This document shows, piece after piece, positions 35,186 through 44,300 of a DNA stretch of 64,000 bases. Source of the stretch: Flavobacterium commune (lineage in GTDB: Bacteria; Bacteroidota; Bacteroidia; Flavobacteriales; Flavobacteriaceae). Positions within the stretch are counted from its first letter, which is position 1. Each line of letters begins with the position of its first letter. The notes under the pieces were generated by a model that made no database searches, had not been told where the DNA came from, and saw only the letters and a program-made list of their open reading frames with translations. The DNA is taken from NCBI RefSeq assembly GCF_001857965.1, contig NZ_CP017774.1:1984001-2048000 (forward strand), read 5' to 3'. The translations under genes were made by a program, and so were the position numbers.

Positions 35186-38044
35186 TTAATGCGCTTCCAG
35201 CCAGTTTTTCCCCATTCCTAAATCGACAACTAGAGGAACTTCTAATTTAAAAGCATTTTCCATTTCGGCTTTAATCATCGGTTGGATTTTTTCTAATTCT
35301 GAGTTGTGTACATCAAACACAAGTTCATCATGTACTTGCAATAACATTTTCGATTTCCATCCCGAACCATCGGGATTCGGCGAAGTCAACTTGTTATGAA
35401 TGTTAATCATTGCAATTTTGATAATATCAGCCGCTGAACCTTGAATAGGTGCATTTACTGCATTACGTTCGGCACCACCGCGAACAATAGCATTTTGCGA
35501 ATTGATGTCTTTTAAATACCTGCGACGTCCTAAAACCGTTTGCACATAACCATGATCTCGGGCAAAATCAATTTGATCGCCGATATACGATTTCAACCTT
35601 GGATACGATTTGTAATAAGCTTCAATCAGTTCGGCGCTTTCAGAACGGGAAAGATTCGTCTGATTCGAAAGTCCAAAAGCCGAAACCCCATAAATAATCC
35701 CGAAGTTAACCGTTTTAGCATGACTACGTTGTTCGCGTGTCACTTCTTCTAAAGGCACATTGAAAACCTTAGAAGCAGTCGATTTATGAATGTCTTCATT
35801 GTTTTGGAAAGCCTTAATCATGTTTTCTTCGCCACTCAAAGCAGCAATTACACGCAATTCTATTTGAGAATAATCCGCAGAAACCAAGGTGTAATTTTCA
35901 TCACGAGCAATAAATGCTTTACGAATCAATCGCCCTCTTTCAGTACGAATAGGAATGTTTTGTAAGTTCGGATTATTAGAACTCAAACGTCCTGTTGCTG
36001 CTACGGTTTGCATATAATCGGTATGCACGCGTCCTGTTTTTGTGTCAACCTGGTTTGGTAAAGCGTCAATATAAGTACTTTGTAATTTCACCATTTGGCG
36101 CCATTCGAGAATGTCACGTACAATTTCGTTGTCATTGGCTAGATAAGATAAAACCTCTTCGCCAGTAGCATATTGTCCTGTTTTGGTTTTCTTTTGTTTG
36201 GCACCGCCAATTTTTAATTTGTCAAATAAAATATCGCCGAGTTGTTTTGGCGAAGCCAGATTGAATTTCTCACCGGCAGTTTCATATATTTTTTGTTCCA
36301 GGGCATTGCTTTCGGCAGCCATTTCCACTGACATGCTTTTCAAAAACGGAACATCAAGTTTGATTCCTTCGGTTTCCATAGCTGCAAGAACAGGAATTAA
36401 CGGAATTTCGATTTCGTCAAATAGTTTTTGAGTGGCTGTTTTTTCCAGTTCTACGGCAAATAATTCTTTCAATTGAAAGGTAACATCGGCATCTTCGGCA
36501 GCATATTCTTTGATATCTTCCAAAGCTACTTCGCGCATCGATTTCTGATTCTTCCCTTTTTTACCAATTAAATCTTCAATGGATTTTGGCGAATATTTCA
36601 AATAAGTCTCCGATAAAATATCCATATTATGACGCATATCAGGATTAATCAAATAATGCGCAATCATGGTGTCGAATAATTTTCCGGCTACGCGAATGCT
36701 ATAATTGGCCAGTATTTTTAAATCGTATTTGATGTTTTGACCAATTTTTTCAATTTCCGCATTTTCGAAAAACGGAATGAATTTTTCTGCCAGAGCTTTG
36801 GCTTCGTCCTGATTTTCGGGAAAGGGAACGTAAAATCCTTTTCCTTTTTCGTAAGAAAATGAGATTCCAACCAGTTCTGCATGCAAAGCATCCAATCCTG
36901 TTGTTTCGGTATCAAAGCAAACGGAAGTCTGTTTTTGTAAATTTTGCAATAACAATTTAATTCCTAAATCGCCTTGAATGATTTGGTAAGAATGCGGCGT
37001 GTTTTCCAGGGTATTGTAAAACTGATGATGAGTTACTTCAGTATCTTGCGCCGGAGTGGTGGCCGAAAACAAATCAAACTGGTCTTCGTTTTTAGGCTGT
37101 GGTTTTTTATATAGTTTAGCGTCAGGTTCCGTGCTTTGAGGGCTGCTTTCTCCAGTAGCTTTTGGTTTGAAAATGGCATCAAATTGTTCGGCCATTCTTC
37201 TAAATTCGAGTTCGTTGAATAAAGCATCCGTTTTTTCTACATCAGGAGTCGAAAGTTCATAGTCTTTTTCACAAAAAGTTACTGGACAATCCAGCAGAAT
37301 AGTCGCTAGTTTTTTAGACAACAATCCCAGTTCGGCATTGGCTTCAATTTTATCTTTGATGGCTCCTTTGAGTTGGTGGGTGTTAGCCAATAAATTTTCG
37401 ATAGAGCCATATTCAGCAAGGAATTTTTTAGCTGTTTTTTCTCCCACACCCGGTAATCCAGGGATATTATCGGCCGAGTCGCCCATCATTCCTAAGTAGT
37501 CAATAACCTGCTCGGGTCTTTCGATTTCAAATTTTTCCAATACTTCAGGGATTCCCCAAATTTCGATTCCGTTACCCATACGGGCGGGTTTGTACATAAA
37601 AATGTTTTCCGAAACCAATTGGGCAAAATCCTTATCAGGTGTAACCATAAAGACTTTGTAGTTTTCTTTTTCAGCTTGTTTGGCAATTGTCCCAATTAAA
37701 TCGTCGGCTTCATAACCCGGCACTTCAATAATCGGAATGTGCATAGCGTTCAATAAGGCTTGGATATAAGGAACGGCAATCTTGATGGCTTCGGGTGTCG
37801 CATCACGATTGGCTTTGTATTCTGGAAACCATTCGTTGCGCAAATCGCTGCCGCCTTTGTCAAAAGCTACCGCCAGATGATCCGGCTTTTCGCGCTTAAT
37901 CACATCCATCAGTGAATTCATAAATCCCATAATGGCCGATGTATCCATGCCCTTAGAGTTGATTCTTGGATTTTTAATAAAGGCATAATAACCTCTAAAA
38001 ATTAAAGCATAGGCATCGAGTAGAAAAAGACGTTTTTGTGACAT
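35186..38044 (-). CDS. polA: DNA polymerase I
   Basis: A 952-residue replication and repair enzyme. Residues ~1-290 are the 5'-3' exonuclease (VAFDKGGSDLRNEW, PDKDFAQLV, LGMMGDSADNIPGLPGVGEKTA). The 3'-5' exonuclease looks active: CFDTETTGLDAL has the DxE pair and EYAAEDADVT the last acidic site. The polymerase motifs A (VSADYSQIELRV), B (RSHAKTVNFGIIYGVSAFGL) and C (QVHDELVFDV) are complete. Between the helix ending NKLTS and KSKMLLQVHDE there are about nine extra residues (PNPDGSGW) encoded by a TCCCGA/TCGGGA palindrome at 35359-35376. Confidence 0.97.
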   Translation of the reverse strand: MSQKRLFLLDAYALIFRGYYAFIKNPRINSKGMDTSAIMGFMNSLMDVIKREKPDHLAVAFDKGGSDLRNEWFPEYKANRDATPEAIKIAVPYIQALLNAMHIPIIEVPGYEADDLIGTIAKQAEKENYKVFMVTPDKDFAQLVSENIFMYKPARMGNGIEIWGIPEVLEKFEIERPEQVIDYLGMMGDSADNIPGLPGVGEKTAKKFLAEYGSIENLLANTHQLKGAIKDKIEANAELGLLSKKLATILLDCPVTFCEKDYELSTPDVEKTDALFNELEFRRMAEQFDAIFKPKATGESSPQSTEPDAKLYKKPQPKNEDQFDLFSATTPAQDTEVTHHQFYNTLENTPHSYQIIQGDLGIKLLLQNLQKQTSVCFDTETTGLDALHAELVGISFSYEKGKGFYVPFPENQDEAKALAEKFIPFFENAEIEKIGQNIKYDLKILANYSIRVAGKLFDTMIAHYLINPDMRHNMDILSETYLKYSPKSIEDLIGKKGKNQKSMREVALEDIKEYAAEDADVTFQLKELFAVELEKTATQKLFDEIEIPLIPVLAAMETEGIKLDVPFLKSMSVEMAAESNALEQKIYETAGEKFNLASPKQLGDILFDKLKIGGAKQKKTKTGQYATGEEVLSYLANDNEIVRDILEWRQMVKLQSTYIDALPNQVDTKTGRVHTDYMQTVAATGRLSSNNPNLQNIPIRTERGRLIRKAFIARDENYTLVSADYSQIELRVIAALSGEENMIKAFQNNEDIHKSTASKVFNVPLEEVTREQRSHAKTVNFGIIYGVSAFGLSNQTNLSRSESAELIEAYYKSYPRLKSYIGDQIDFARDHGYVQTVLGRRRYLKDINSQNAIVRGGAERNAVNAPIQGSAADIIKIAMINIHNKLTSPNPDGSGWKSKMLLQVHDELVFDVHNSELEKIQPMIKAEMENAFKLEVPLVVDLGMGKNWLEAH
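35359..35376. repeat. Palindromic element in frame within polA
   Basis: ATCCCGAACCATCGGGAT, a perfect 7-bp inverted repeat around ACCA. Its outline matches palindromes outside genes at 20364, 31538, 44962 and 50741. It encodes part of a short loop insert just before polymerase motif C. Confidence 0.75.
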
Positions 38045-38219
38045 TGAAGTGTAAATTGAATTTAAAATGTAAAAATATAGAATTCAATTTACTTTATGAT
38101 TATTTCTAATTGCTTTGTTGGGATTGGATATTTCGTAAACTGAGATGTTTTTGCGGATTTTAAAAAGTCAAACTTATTAACATTTATAAAAACCAAATTT
38201 TAGACATGTTCTTTAATTG

Positions 38220-38252
38220 TTGGCTTTTTACAAAATAGATCACTTATTTTTG
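38220..38252 (+). promoter_or_regulatory. Candidate promoter in the 1-kb spacer
   Basis: TTG at 38220-38222, a 22-base spacer and TATTTTTG at 38245-38252. The only plus-strand features downstream before a terminator are a 32-codon frame at 38451 and the hairpin at 38564, so this would drive a ~335-base transcript. Confidence 0.5.
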
Positions 38253-38382
38253 TAATAATTAGCTTTTTTATTTTGGCGAATGATTTTTACTTATGTTAAT
38301 AAGATTCTTTTTGTTGTAGAATACTTATGATTAAATTTGAAATATGAAAGTGATGGAATATCTATCTTCCATCAAAAACAAA

Positions 38383-38404
38383 AACCGAAGCGGTAACTTC
38401 GGTT
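38383..38404 (-). terminator. Orphan minus-strand terminator
   Basis: AACCGAAG pairs perfectly with CTTCGGTT around a six-base loop. On the minus strand it is followed by TTTTTGTTTTT, a good terminator tail; on the plus strand there is no T-run. No minus-strand gene lies upstream of it within the spacer that I can support, so it may end an unannotated RNA. Confidence 0.6.
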
Positions 38405-38450
38405 TCTGAGTGATAGAACAATTAAGTCTAACAATTAATTTTCACGCGAA

Positions 38451-38549
38451 ATGAAAATATTTTATTTGCTATATGGAGCATTTGTAATGTTTTATTTAAC
38501 CAAACTGCTGAAAGAGATAAGAAAGCTAATTTATGTAATTAAACATTAA
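38451..38549 (+). CDS. Candidate 32-residue membrane peptide
   Basis: A short frame from ATG 38451 to TAA 38547-38549. The first ~20 residues (MKIFYLLYGAFVMFYLTKLL) form one hydrophobic helix, followed by a short basic tail (KEIRKLIYVIKH). It has a candidate promoter at 38220-38252 and a strong terminator 15 bases after the stop, so it is framed as a complete transcription unit. I do not recognise a family. Without comparison this remains a candidate; the frame could be incidental within a small RNA. Confidence 0.4.
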   Translation: MKIFYLLYGAFVMFYLTKLLKEIRKLIYVIKH

Positions 38550-38563
38550 TCTCTTTATTATAG

Positions 38564-38592
38564 ACCCATCTGCTGGCGCAGGTGGGTTTTTG
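38564..38592 (+). terminator. Terminator of the small spacer transcript
   Basis: ACCCATCTGC pairs with GCAGGTGGGT (one wobble) around a short loop, followed by TTTTTGTTTGTTTTTT. It points to a plus-strand transcript ending in the spacer. Confidence 0.85.
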
Positions 38593-39040
38593 TTTGTTTT
38601 TTAACTACAAATATACATTAATCAATGTGTTTTCTTTACAGTTTTCGGTAATTAATTATGAACAAGTATTTTGAAAAACTGCTGTATACTACTTGAAAAA
38701 AAAACTCAAAATTGTTGGATGGAAATTTACTGTCATGTCGTTTCTCAAATATATGCTAATTAATTTTTTTTATGTTTTTAGATTTTTTATATTTTTTTTT
38801 AAAAATATTCTTACAAATTTTATTGTGAAATTGAATCATTCTTTTTAGCCCTGATCGCAGCGGCATCCTCTTGTCTCGTTTTTTGGGACGAGACAAGAGA
38901 TAAAGCGGAGAGCAGGAGGAGACGTTATTAAATGTTTTATGGTTCTGCTCCAAAAAAAATAATAGTATCAAGTTAAAATTTAATTAAGTTGTTCTTAATT
39001 AAGCGGTAGATGTTGTTATTTTGTGTAAAAATGTATTACA
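38593..39040. other. Spacer remainder with a Flavobacteria-type dispersed repeat
   Basis: The only structured part is 38844-38925: AGCCCTGATCGCAGCGGCATCCT, then CTCTTGTCTCG pairing with CGAGACAAGAG, then AAAGCGGAGAGCAGGAGG. Elements of this outline (AGCCC-GAT-AGCGGCATCC, inner stem, AGCGGA-AGCAGGA) are common between genes in flavobacteria, from memory. The rest is very AT-rich and shows no gene. Confidence 0.6.
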
Positions 39041-40273
39041 ATGGGGTTTAGGTTGTTGTTTTTTATTATTGTATTGTTAGTTGTTGAAGTCTATGCTTTT
39101 CAGGCTGTTAAGACTAACGTTAAGGATAAATGGTTTTTAGTCGGTTATAGTTTGCTGAGTTTGGCTATTTTGGTTTATATCGTTTATGGTTTTTTTAGCT
39201 TTGACCGTTCGGTGGGGCAAACTAAGTTTACACTGTTTACAATGGGGTTAATGCTGGTGGTTTATCTGCCTAAGATGGTGTTAGCTGTTGTGTTGTTACT
39301 GGAAGATGTTTTTAGAATAGGTGCGGGAGTGCTTAATTATTTTACAGAAAATGACAATGAGAGTTTTCTGGATTCCAGGCGAAAATTTGTTAGCCAAATT
39401 GGATTAGGTCTGGCTGCCATTCCGTTCTTGTCATTACTTTATGGTGTAACCATTGGAAAATACAATTATAAGGTAATTAAACAGCGTATCTTTTTTCCTG
39501 ATTTGCCTGATGCTTTTGATGGTTTTACGATCACTCAAATTTCGGATGTGCATTCGGGAAGTTTTGATAATCCGGAGAAGATTAATTATGCTATTGATTT
39601 GATTAATGAGCAAAATTCGGATATGATTTTGTTTACCGGTGATATTGTGAATACGCATGCTAAGGAGATGCACCCTTGGATTGAAACTTTTAATCGAATT
39701 AAAAAACCGCAATATGGTAAGTTTTCGGTTTTGGGGAATCATGATTATGGCGAATATGTGGCTTGGCCTTCGGAATCTGAAAAAAGTCAAAATTTCAAAG
39801 AGATTAAAGATTTGTACGGTCAGATTGGTTTTAGTTTATTGCTAAATGAACATACCATTATTCAAAAAGGAGAAGATCGAATAGCTGTTGTGGGAGTTGA
39901 AAACTGGGGGCATAATTTTAAGAAAGCAGGCGATTTGAACAAGGCATCTGAGGCTTTGAATGACAAAGATTTTAAAATTTTGATGAGTCACGACCCGAGC
40001 CATTGGGATCATGAAGTTAAAAATCACCAAAAGAATTTTCATTTAACTTTTTCAGGACACACACACGGAATGCAGTTTGGTATAGAGATTCCCGGTTATT
40101 TCAAGTGGAGTTTGGCACAATATGTCTATGCGCAATGGGCTGGTTTGTATGAGCATTTAGGGCGTTATGTGTATGTAAATAGGGGTTTTGGCTTTCATGC
40201 TTACCCTGGCAGAGTAGGAATTATGCCTGAAATTACAGTTATTGAACTAAAAAAAGGAGAGAAAGTAGCATAA
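39041..40273 (+). CDS. Membrane-anchored metallophosphoesterase
   Basis: A 410-residue protein. Up to four hydrophobic segments lie in the first ~135 residues (around 4-20, 33-52, 63-88, 118-136). The C-terminal calcineurin-like domain has all metal motifs: DxH in ISDVHSG (Asp169, His171), GD in FTGDIVN, GNHD in LGNHDYG, and GHTHG in SGHTHGMQF. The layout matches YaeI/YkuE-type phosphoesterases, which act on phospholipid headgroups or related phosphodiesters. The substrate here is unknown. It is followed by its own promoterless spacer and the thioredoxin-like gene. Confidence 0.88.
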   Translation: MGFRLLFFIIVLLVVEVYAFQAVKTNVKDKWFLVGYSLLSLAILVYIVYGFFSFDRSVGQTKFTLFTMGLMLVVYLPKMVLAVVLLLEDVFRIGAGVLNYFTENDNESFLDSRRKFVSQIGLGLAAIPFLSLLYGVTIGKYNYKVIKQRIFFPDLPDAFDGFTITQISDVHSGSFDNPEKINYAIDLINEQNSDMILFTGDIVNTHAKEMHPWIETFNRIKKPQYGKFSVLGNHDYGEYVAWPSESEKSQNFKEIKDLYGQIGFSLLLNEHTIIQKGEDRIAVVGVENWGHNFKKAGDLNKASEALNDKDFKILMSHDPSHWDHEVKNHQKNFHLTFSGHTHGMQFGIEIPGYFKWSLAQYVYAQWAGLYEHLGRYVYVNRGFGFHAYPGRVGIMPEITVIELKKGEKVA

Positions 40274-40287
40274 TTCGTTAAAAATGC

Positions 40288-40295
40288 TACATTTG
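40288..40295 (+). promoter_or_regulatory. -7 element before the thioredoxin-like gene
   Basis: TACATTTG fits TAnnTTTG, 54 bases before the ATG at 40349. No TTG was found at the -33 distance, so this is only a partial promoter match. Confidence 0.4.
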
Positions 40296-40348
40296 TATCA
40301 AAGAAACGCGATTTTTTATTAGATTTAAAAAAAATAATTCGTTGGTTT

Positions 40349-40648
40349 ATGTCAAAATTTGGAGAACTTATAAGTGCAAAAGTGCCTGTGTTGATTGATT
40401 TTTACACAGACTGGAATGAATCTTCTGTTGCTATGCACGAGGTGATTAGAGATGTTGCAGCTGCCTTAGGAGATAAAGCAAAGGTGATAAAAATTGATGT
40501 TGATAAAAATCAAGAGCTTGCTGACGCATTACGAATTAAAGGTTTGCCTACTTTGATGGTGTATAAAGACGGTCAGATGGTTTGGAGAAAATCAGGAGAA
40601 TTAGATGCTAATTCTTTGATTACCATTGTGCAGGAATTGCTGGTTTAG
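40349..40648 (+). CDS. Thioredoxin-fold protein lacking the CxxC active site
   Basis: A 99-residue protein with a full thioredoxin fold outline: PVLIDFYTDW, then the helix EVIRDVAAAL, KVIKIDVDKNQELADALRIKGLPTLMVYKDGQMV and a final helix. The cis-proline is kept (Pro67). The active site normally WCGPC is WNESS (residues 22-26), so there is no cysteine in the protein and it cannot do thiol-disulfide exchange. It may act as a chaperone or binding partner. Its 3' end overlaps the convergent deacetylase gene by four bases. Confidence 0.85.
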   Translation: MSKFGELISAKVPVLIDFYTDWNESSVAMHEVIRDVAAALGDKAKVIKIDVDKNQELADALRIKGLPTLMVYKDGQMVWRKSGELDANSLITIVQELLV

Positions 40649-41298
40649 TCTTTTATAGCTTCGAATGAAAAGTGATTCTCCGTTAAATACCGGAGTGCTT
40701 TAGGGAGTACATATTCCAGATTTTTAAATGCTTTTACACTGTCGTGAAATACTATGATACTTCCCGATGTAGTGTTAGATAATACATTGTTTAAGCATTC
40801 TTCTTTAGAAATGTTTTGGTCAAAATCGGCACTCAAAACATCCCACATGATTATCTTATAGCCTTGTTGTCTGAGCTTTTTAGCCTGGGCGACTTTTACT
40901 TTTCCATAAGGAGGTCTGAAGATTTTAGATTTCAGATCTTTGATTTCAGACTTCAGATTTGAAATAGCATTTTCGCAGGCTTCTATATTTTCTAAATATT
41001 CTTGAGATGTGGTTTTCCATCCATTCAGGTGATTGTAGGTGTGGTTGCCTATGCTGTGTCCTTTTTCAAGGATTTGATTAAAGATTTCGGGATTTGCTGC
41101 AATGTTTTTGCCGATGCAAAAAAAAGTGGCTTTGGCGTTGTATTGTTCTAATTGATTCAAAACCCAATTGGTGATTTCGGGTGTGGGACCATCATCAAAA
41201 GTGAGGTAGATTTTCTTTTCGTTATTAGGAATGTCCCAAATGAAATTAGAAAATAGCATTTTGATGATAGGGTTGGTTTTAATCCAGTAGGGTTTCAT
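40645..41298 (-). CDS. Polysaccharide deacetylase (NodB homology domain)
   Basis: A 217-residue carbohydrate esterase family 4 protein that removes acetyl groups from N-acetylglucosamine polymers or peptidoglycan. The metal motifs are TFDDGPTPE (Asp35, Asp36) and GNHTYNH (His86, His90), with RPPYGK following. No signal peptide is obvious; the N-terminus (MKPYWIKTNPIIKMLF) is weakly hydrophobic. Between CENA and IFRPPYGK there is an insert of ~12 residues (NLKSEIKDLKSK) encoded by an AAATCTGAA-type repeat found between genes elsewhere in the window. Confidence 0.9.
   Translation of the reverse strand: MKPYWIKTNPIIKMLFSNFIWDIPNNEKKIYLTFDDGPTPEITNWVLNQLEQYNAKATFFCIGKNIAANPEIFNQILEKGHSIGNHTYNHLNGWKTTSQEYLENIEACENAISNLKSEIKDLKSKIFRPPYGKVKVAQAKKLRQQGYKIIMWDVLSADFDQNISKEECLNNVLSNTTSGSIIVFHDSVKAFKNLEYVLPKALRYLTENHFSFEAIKD
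40921..40960. repeat. AAATCTGAA-type repeat in frame within the deacetylase gene
   Basis: On the minus strand it reads AAATCTGAAGTCTGAAATC (complement of 40942-40960), exactly the 19-mer at 7285-7303, then further GATCTGAAATCTAAAATC. It encodes the Lys/Leu/Ser-rich insert just before the RPPYG motif. Confidence 0.85.
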
Positions 41299-41330
41299 TT
41301 GAGTTTTGTTTGATATTAAAGATAAAAAAA

Positions 41331-41370
41331 ATGTAGCAATCCTTTTGTGTTGGGATTGCTACATTTTTTT
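41331..41370. terminator. Bidirectional terminator
   Basis: ATGTAGCAATCC pairs with GGATTGCTACAT around TTTTGTGTTG... with an A-run on the left and T-run on the right. It ends the DUF2723 gene (minus) and insulates the deacetylase gene. Confidence 0.88.
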
Positions 41371-41387
41371 ATAAAATAAATTGTTTG

Positions 41388-44300
41388 TTATTCTTTATCA
41401 CGTCCAAAACGTTCGAAAATATCAATATAAGTATTGAAAGTTGCCCGGTTTTTTTGGAAGAAAGCGGTGTCGTTATTTTTCTTCATTACGTCCAGTAAGG
41501 CTCTGTATCGCTCAATATCAGTAACAATATCTATCGCTATGTCCGATTGGTCAGAAGCGCTCATTTTGCTGTAGTAATTTAGATTTTCTTTGTACTTGCC
41601 TATTAATTTAGTAAGTAGTTCATGTGCTTTTGCTTTTTCACCTACCTGGTAATAGTTATTTGCAAATGGTTCCAGTAAAGAATAGTAGCCAAATTTGTCA
41701 ATTGGCATTTTTTGCATAGCCAGATTGATTACTTTTTTAGCCTTGTCTATTTTATTTTCTTTAATTAATTGATCCGTCAATCGAGAAAGATTGGTCCTGT
41801 AGGTGATACTTTCTCTACGGGTTTCCGGATCGTGGTATATATCACCATCGCTATTGCCCCAATCCCATTTCATGATGATGTTGTACATTTTATCAGCATC
41901 AATTTGTCCCATTTCCATAGGGTTTCCGTCTTTAGGAATGGTAGTTTTTACAGGGACTAATTTGTAAACCATACCGTCAAGTTGCAGGTAGTCTTTCATC
42001 CATAAATATTCTTCGTCTTCAAAAGCCCCGCCGCTAAAATAGATTGGTCTTTTCCAGTTGTTGTTAGCAACTAAATCCAGCATCATCAGTCGGTTTTTGT
42101 ATAAGGCACTTCCTTGGATGTCAATATCAATATAAGGAACGATAGAATCGTAATCTTTCTCTGCAACCATTTTGCTTTTGATGATAGCGTTTTTGTCCAC
42201 CGGAATTCTAACCTGATTTGTTGGGTAGAAATGGATGGTTTGTCCGTTCTGCATATCAACAGTAGATTTAGGGTGTTTTATAAAATCCATAAAACTTTTT
42301 ACAGTCCATCGGCTTTTTATTTTTGGAATACTTACTACATAATCCAGTTTATCACCTACATATTGATCGTGAGTAAACGAAATAGGGAGTGGTTCTGATT
42401 CATAGGTTTTTGATTTCATTTGGTCAATGTACCAGTCTGTCATAAAAAGACTAGTGTTGACAATTTTTATGTCAGTTCTGATACCTTCAATTTCCTGAGC
42501 ATACCATAAAGGGAAAGTGTCATTGTCTCCAATGGTAAATAAAATAGCATCCTTGTCGCAAGAGTTTAAGTAGGCTTTAGCCATAGCAAGAGCCGTATAT
42601 TTGTCTGAGCGGTCGTGGTCGTCCCAGTTTTGTGCAGCCATTAATACAGGAGCTGTCAATAAAGAAGCTGCTATGATAACCGGTCCGGCAATTTTTGGGT
42701 TTAGATATTTTTTGGCGCTTTCGTATAATGAATAAACGCCTAATCCAATCCAGATGGCAAAAACATAGAAGGAGCCTACTAAGGCGTAGTCTCTTTCTCG
42801 TGGTTCAAAAGGTCTTTCGTTTAAGTAGATTTTTAATGCTATTCCTGTAAAAAGAAATAAAATAGTTAAAACATAAAAGCTTTTTAAGTTTTTGCTGGCA
42901 TGGTGCATTAGTCCGATAAGTCCCAGAATAAAAGGAATGAAATAATAAACATTACGGCCTTTATTGTTTAAGGCATCGGTAGGCAGATTGTCCTGAGAAC
43001 CTAAATGAATCTCATCTATAAATGGTATTCCGCTTAGCCAGTTTCCGTCCTGATTGTCGTATCTTCCCTGATTGTCGCTTTGACGGCCTACGAAATTCCA
43101 CATTAAATATCTCCAATACATATACCCAAATTGATATTCGACCATGAAACTAAGATTGTCAGTCATGGTAGGTTTTTCAATGATTAGGTAATCGCTGTAG
43201 CTTCTTAAGAATTTTACATAGCCTTCGTTGTCTATTTGTTTTTGAGCATAAGCTTGCCTGAATTCAGTGATTGTTTTTTCTACCTCATTCTTTAATTGAG
43301 CAATGGCACGGTTGTAATCTTCTTCAGAAAGTTTGCTCGCATCCACTCCATATCTGGCTAAATCATTTTCATAAGGATAGTTTGGGTTGATGCTAAATTG
43401 TGGAGGGTTTGTAAAATTGATATAATTTTCAATATTACTTGTGCTCCACATTCTTGGTAAAAACGATTTTTGAGCGTCATCACTGTTTTGTTCGGCGTTT
43501 TTATAATTATTTACAATAACATATTTTCCTGTTTTGTAATCTCTCTCGTAGTTAGGAGCTTTGTCACGATAAGGATTTTCAGGGTCTAGTCCTGCAAAGG
43601 CTTCGGTGTATTGAGGTCCGTAAAACAATGGGTTGGAGCCGTATTGTTCGCGGTTGTAATACGCTAATACTTCTCGGGCATCCGAAGGTCTGTTTTCGTT
43701 AATAATGACATTGGCATTGGCGCGAATTGGCAACATTAACCAGGTTGAGAAACCAATTAGTATAAATAATATGCAAAGTATTAAGGTGTTGTAAGTTATT
43801 AAACCTTTGTTTTTGGTGTATTTTAATCCAAAATAAAAAGCAGCAATTAATGCTAAGGCAGCAAGTATGGTTCCTGAATCAAAAGGCATTCCAAGGCTGT
43901 TAACGGTAAAAACTTCTGTTTTGGCAAAAAAAGCCATGGTTAAAGGGAGTAGTAATTTGAAAATAAATAATAAAACAGATACAACTACTACATTGGCAAT
44001 AATAAAGTTCTTAATGGTTATGGTTTTGTAATTTTTAAAATAATACAGAAACCCTATTGCCGGGATAGTTAATAATGCCATAAAGTGTACACCAAACGAT
44101 AAACCGGTTACTAAACAGATAATTAGTAGCCATTTGTTGCCTCTTGGTTTATCCATGTCTTGCTCCCAACGCAATCCAAGCCAGAAAAGTAAAGCAATAA
44201 GCAGGGATGCCATGGCGTAAACTTCGGCTTCCACGGCGTTGTACCAAAAACTATCGGAAAAAGTATAAGCTAAAGCACCTACAAGTGAACTTCCCAGAAT

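Noticed and set aside
38045..38600. Possible 6S RNA or other housekeeping RNA beside polA
   Set aside because: I could not find the long bulged duplex of 6S RNA or the conserved parts of tmRNA, SRP RNA or RNase P RNA.
38756..38971. A 71-codon minus-strand frame in the spacer before the metallophosphoesterase
   Set aside because: It is made mostly by the dispersed repeat at 38844-38925 and a poly-Lys/Ile AT-rich tail.
39434..39790. A 118-codon minus-strand frame inside the metallophosphoesterase gene
   Set aside because: Antisense shadow of a gene with complete catalytic motifs on the plus strand.
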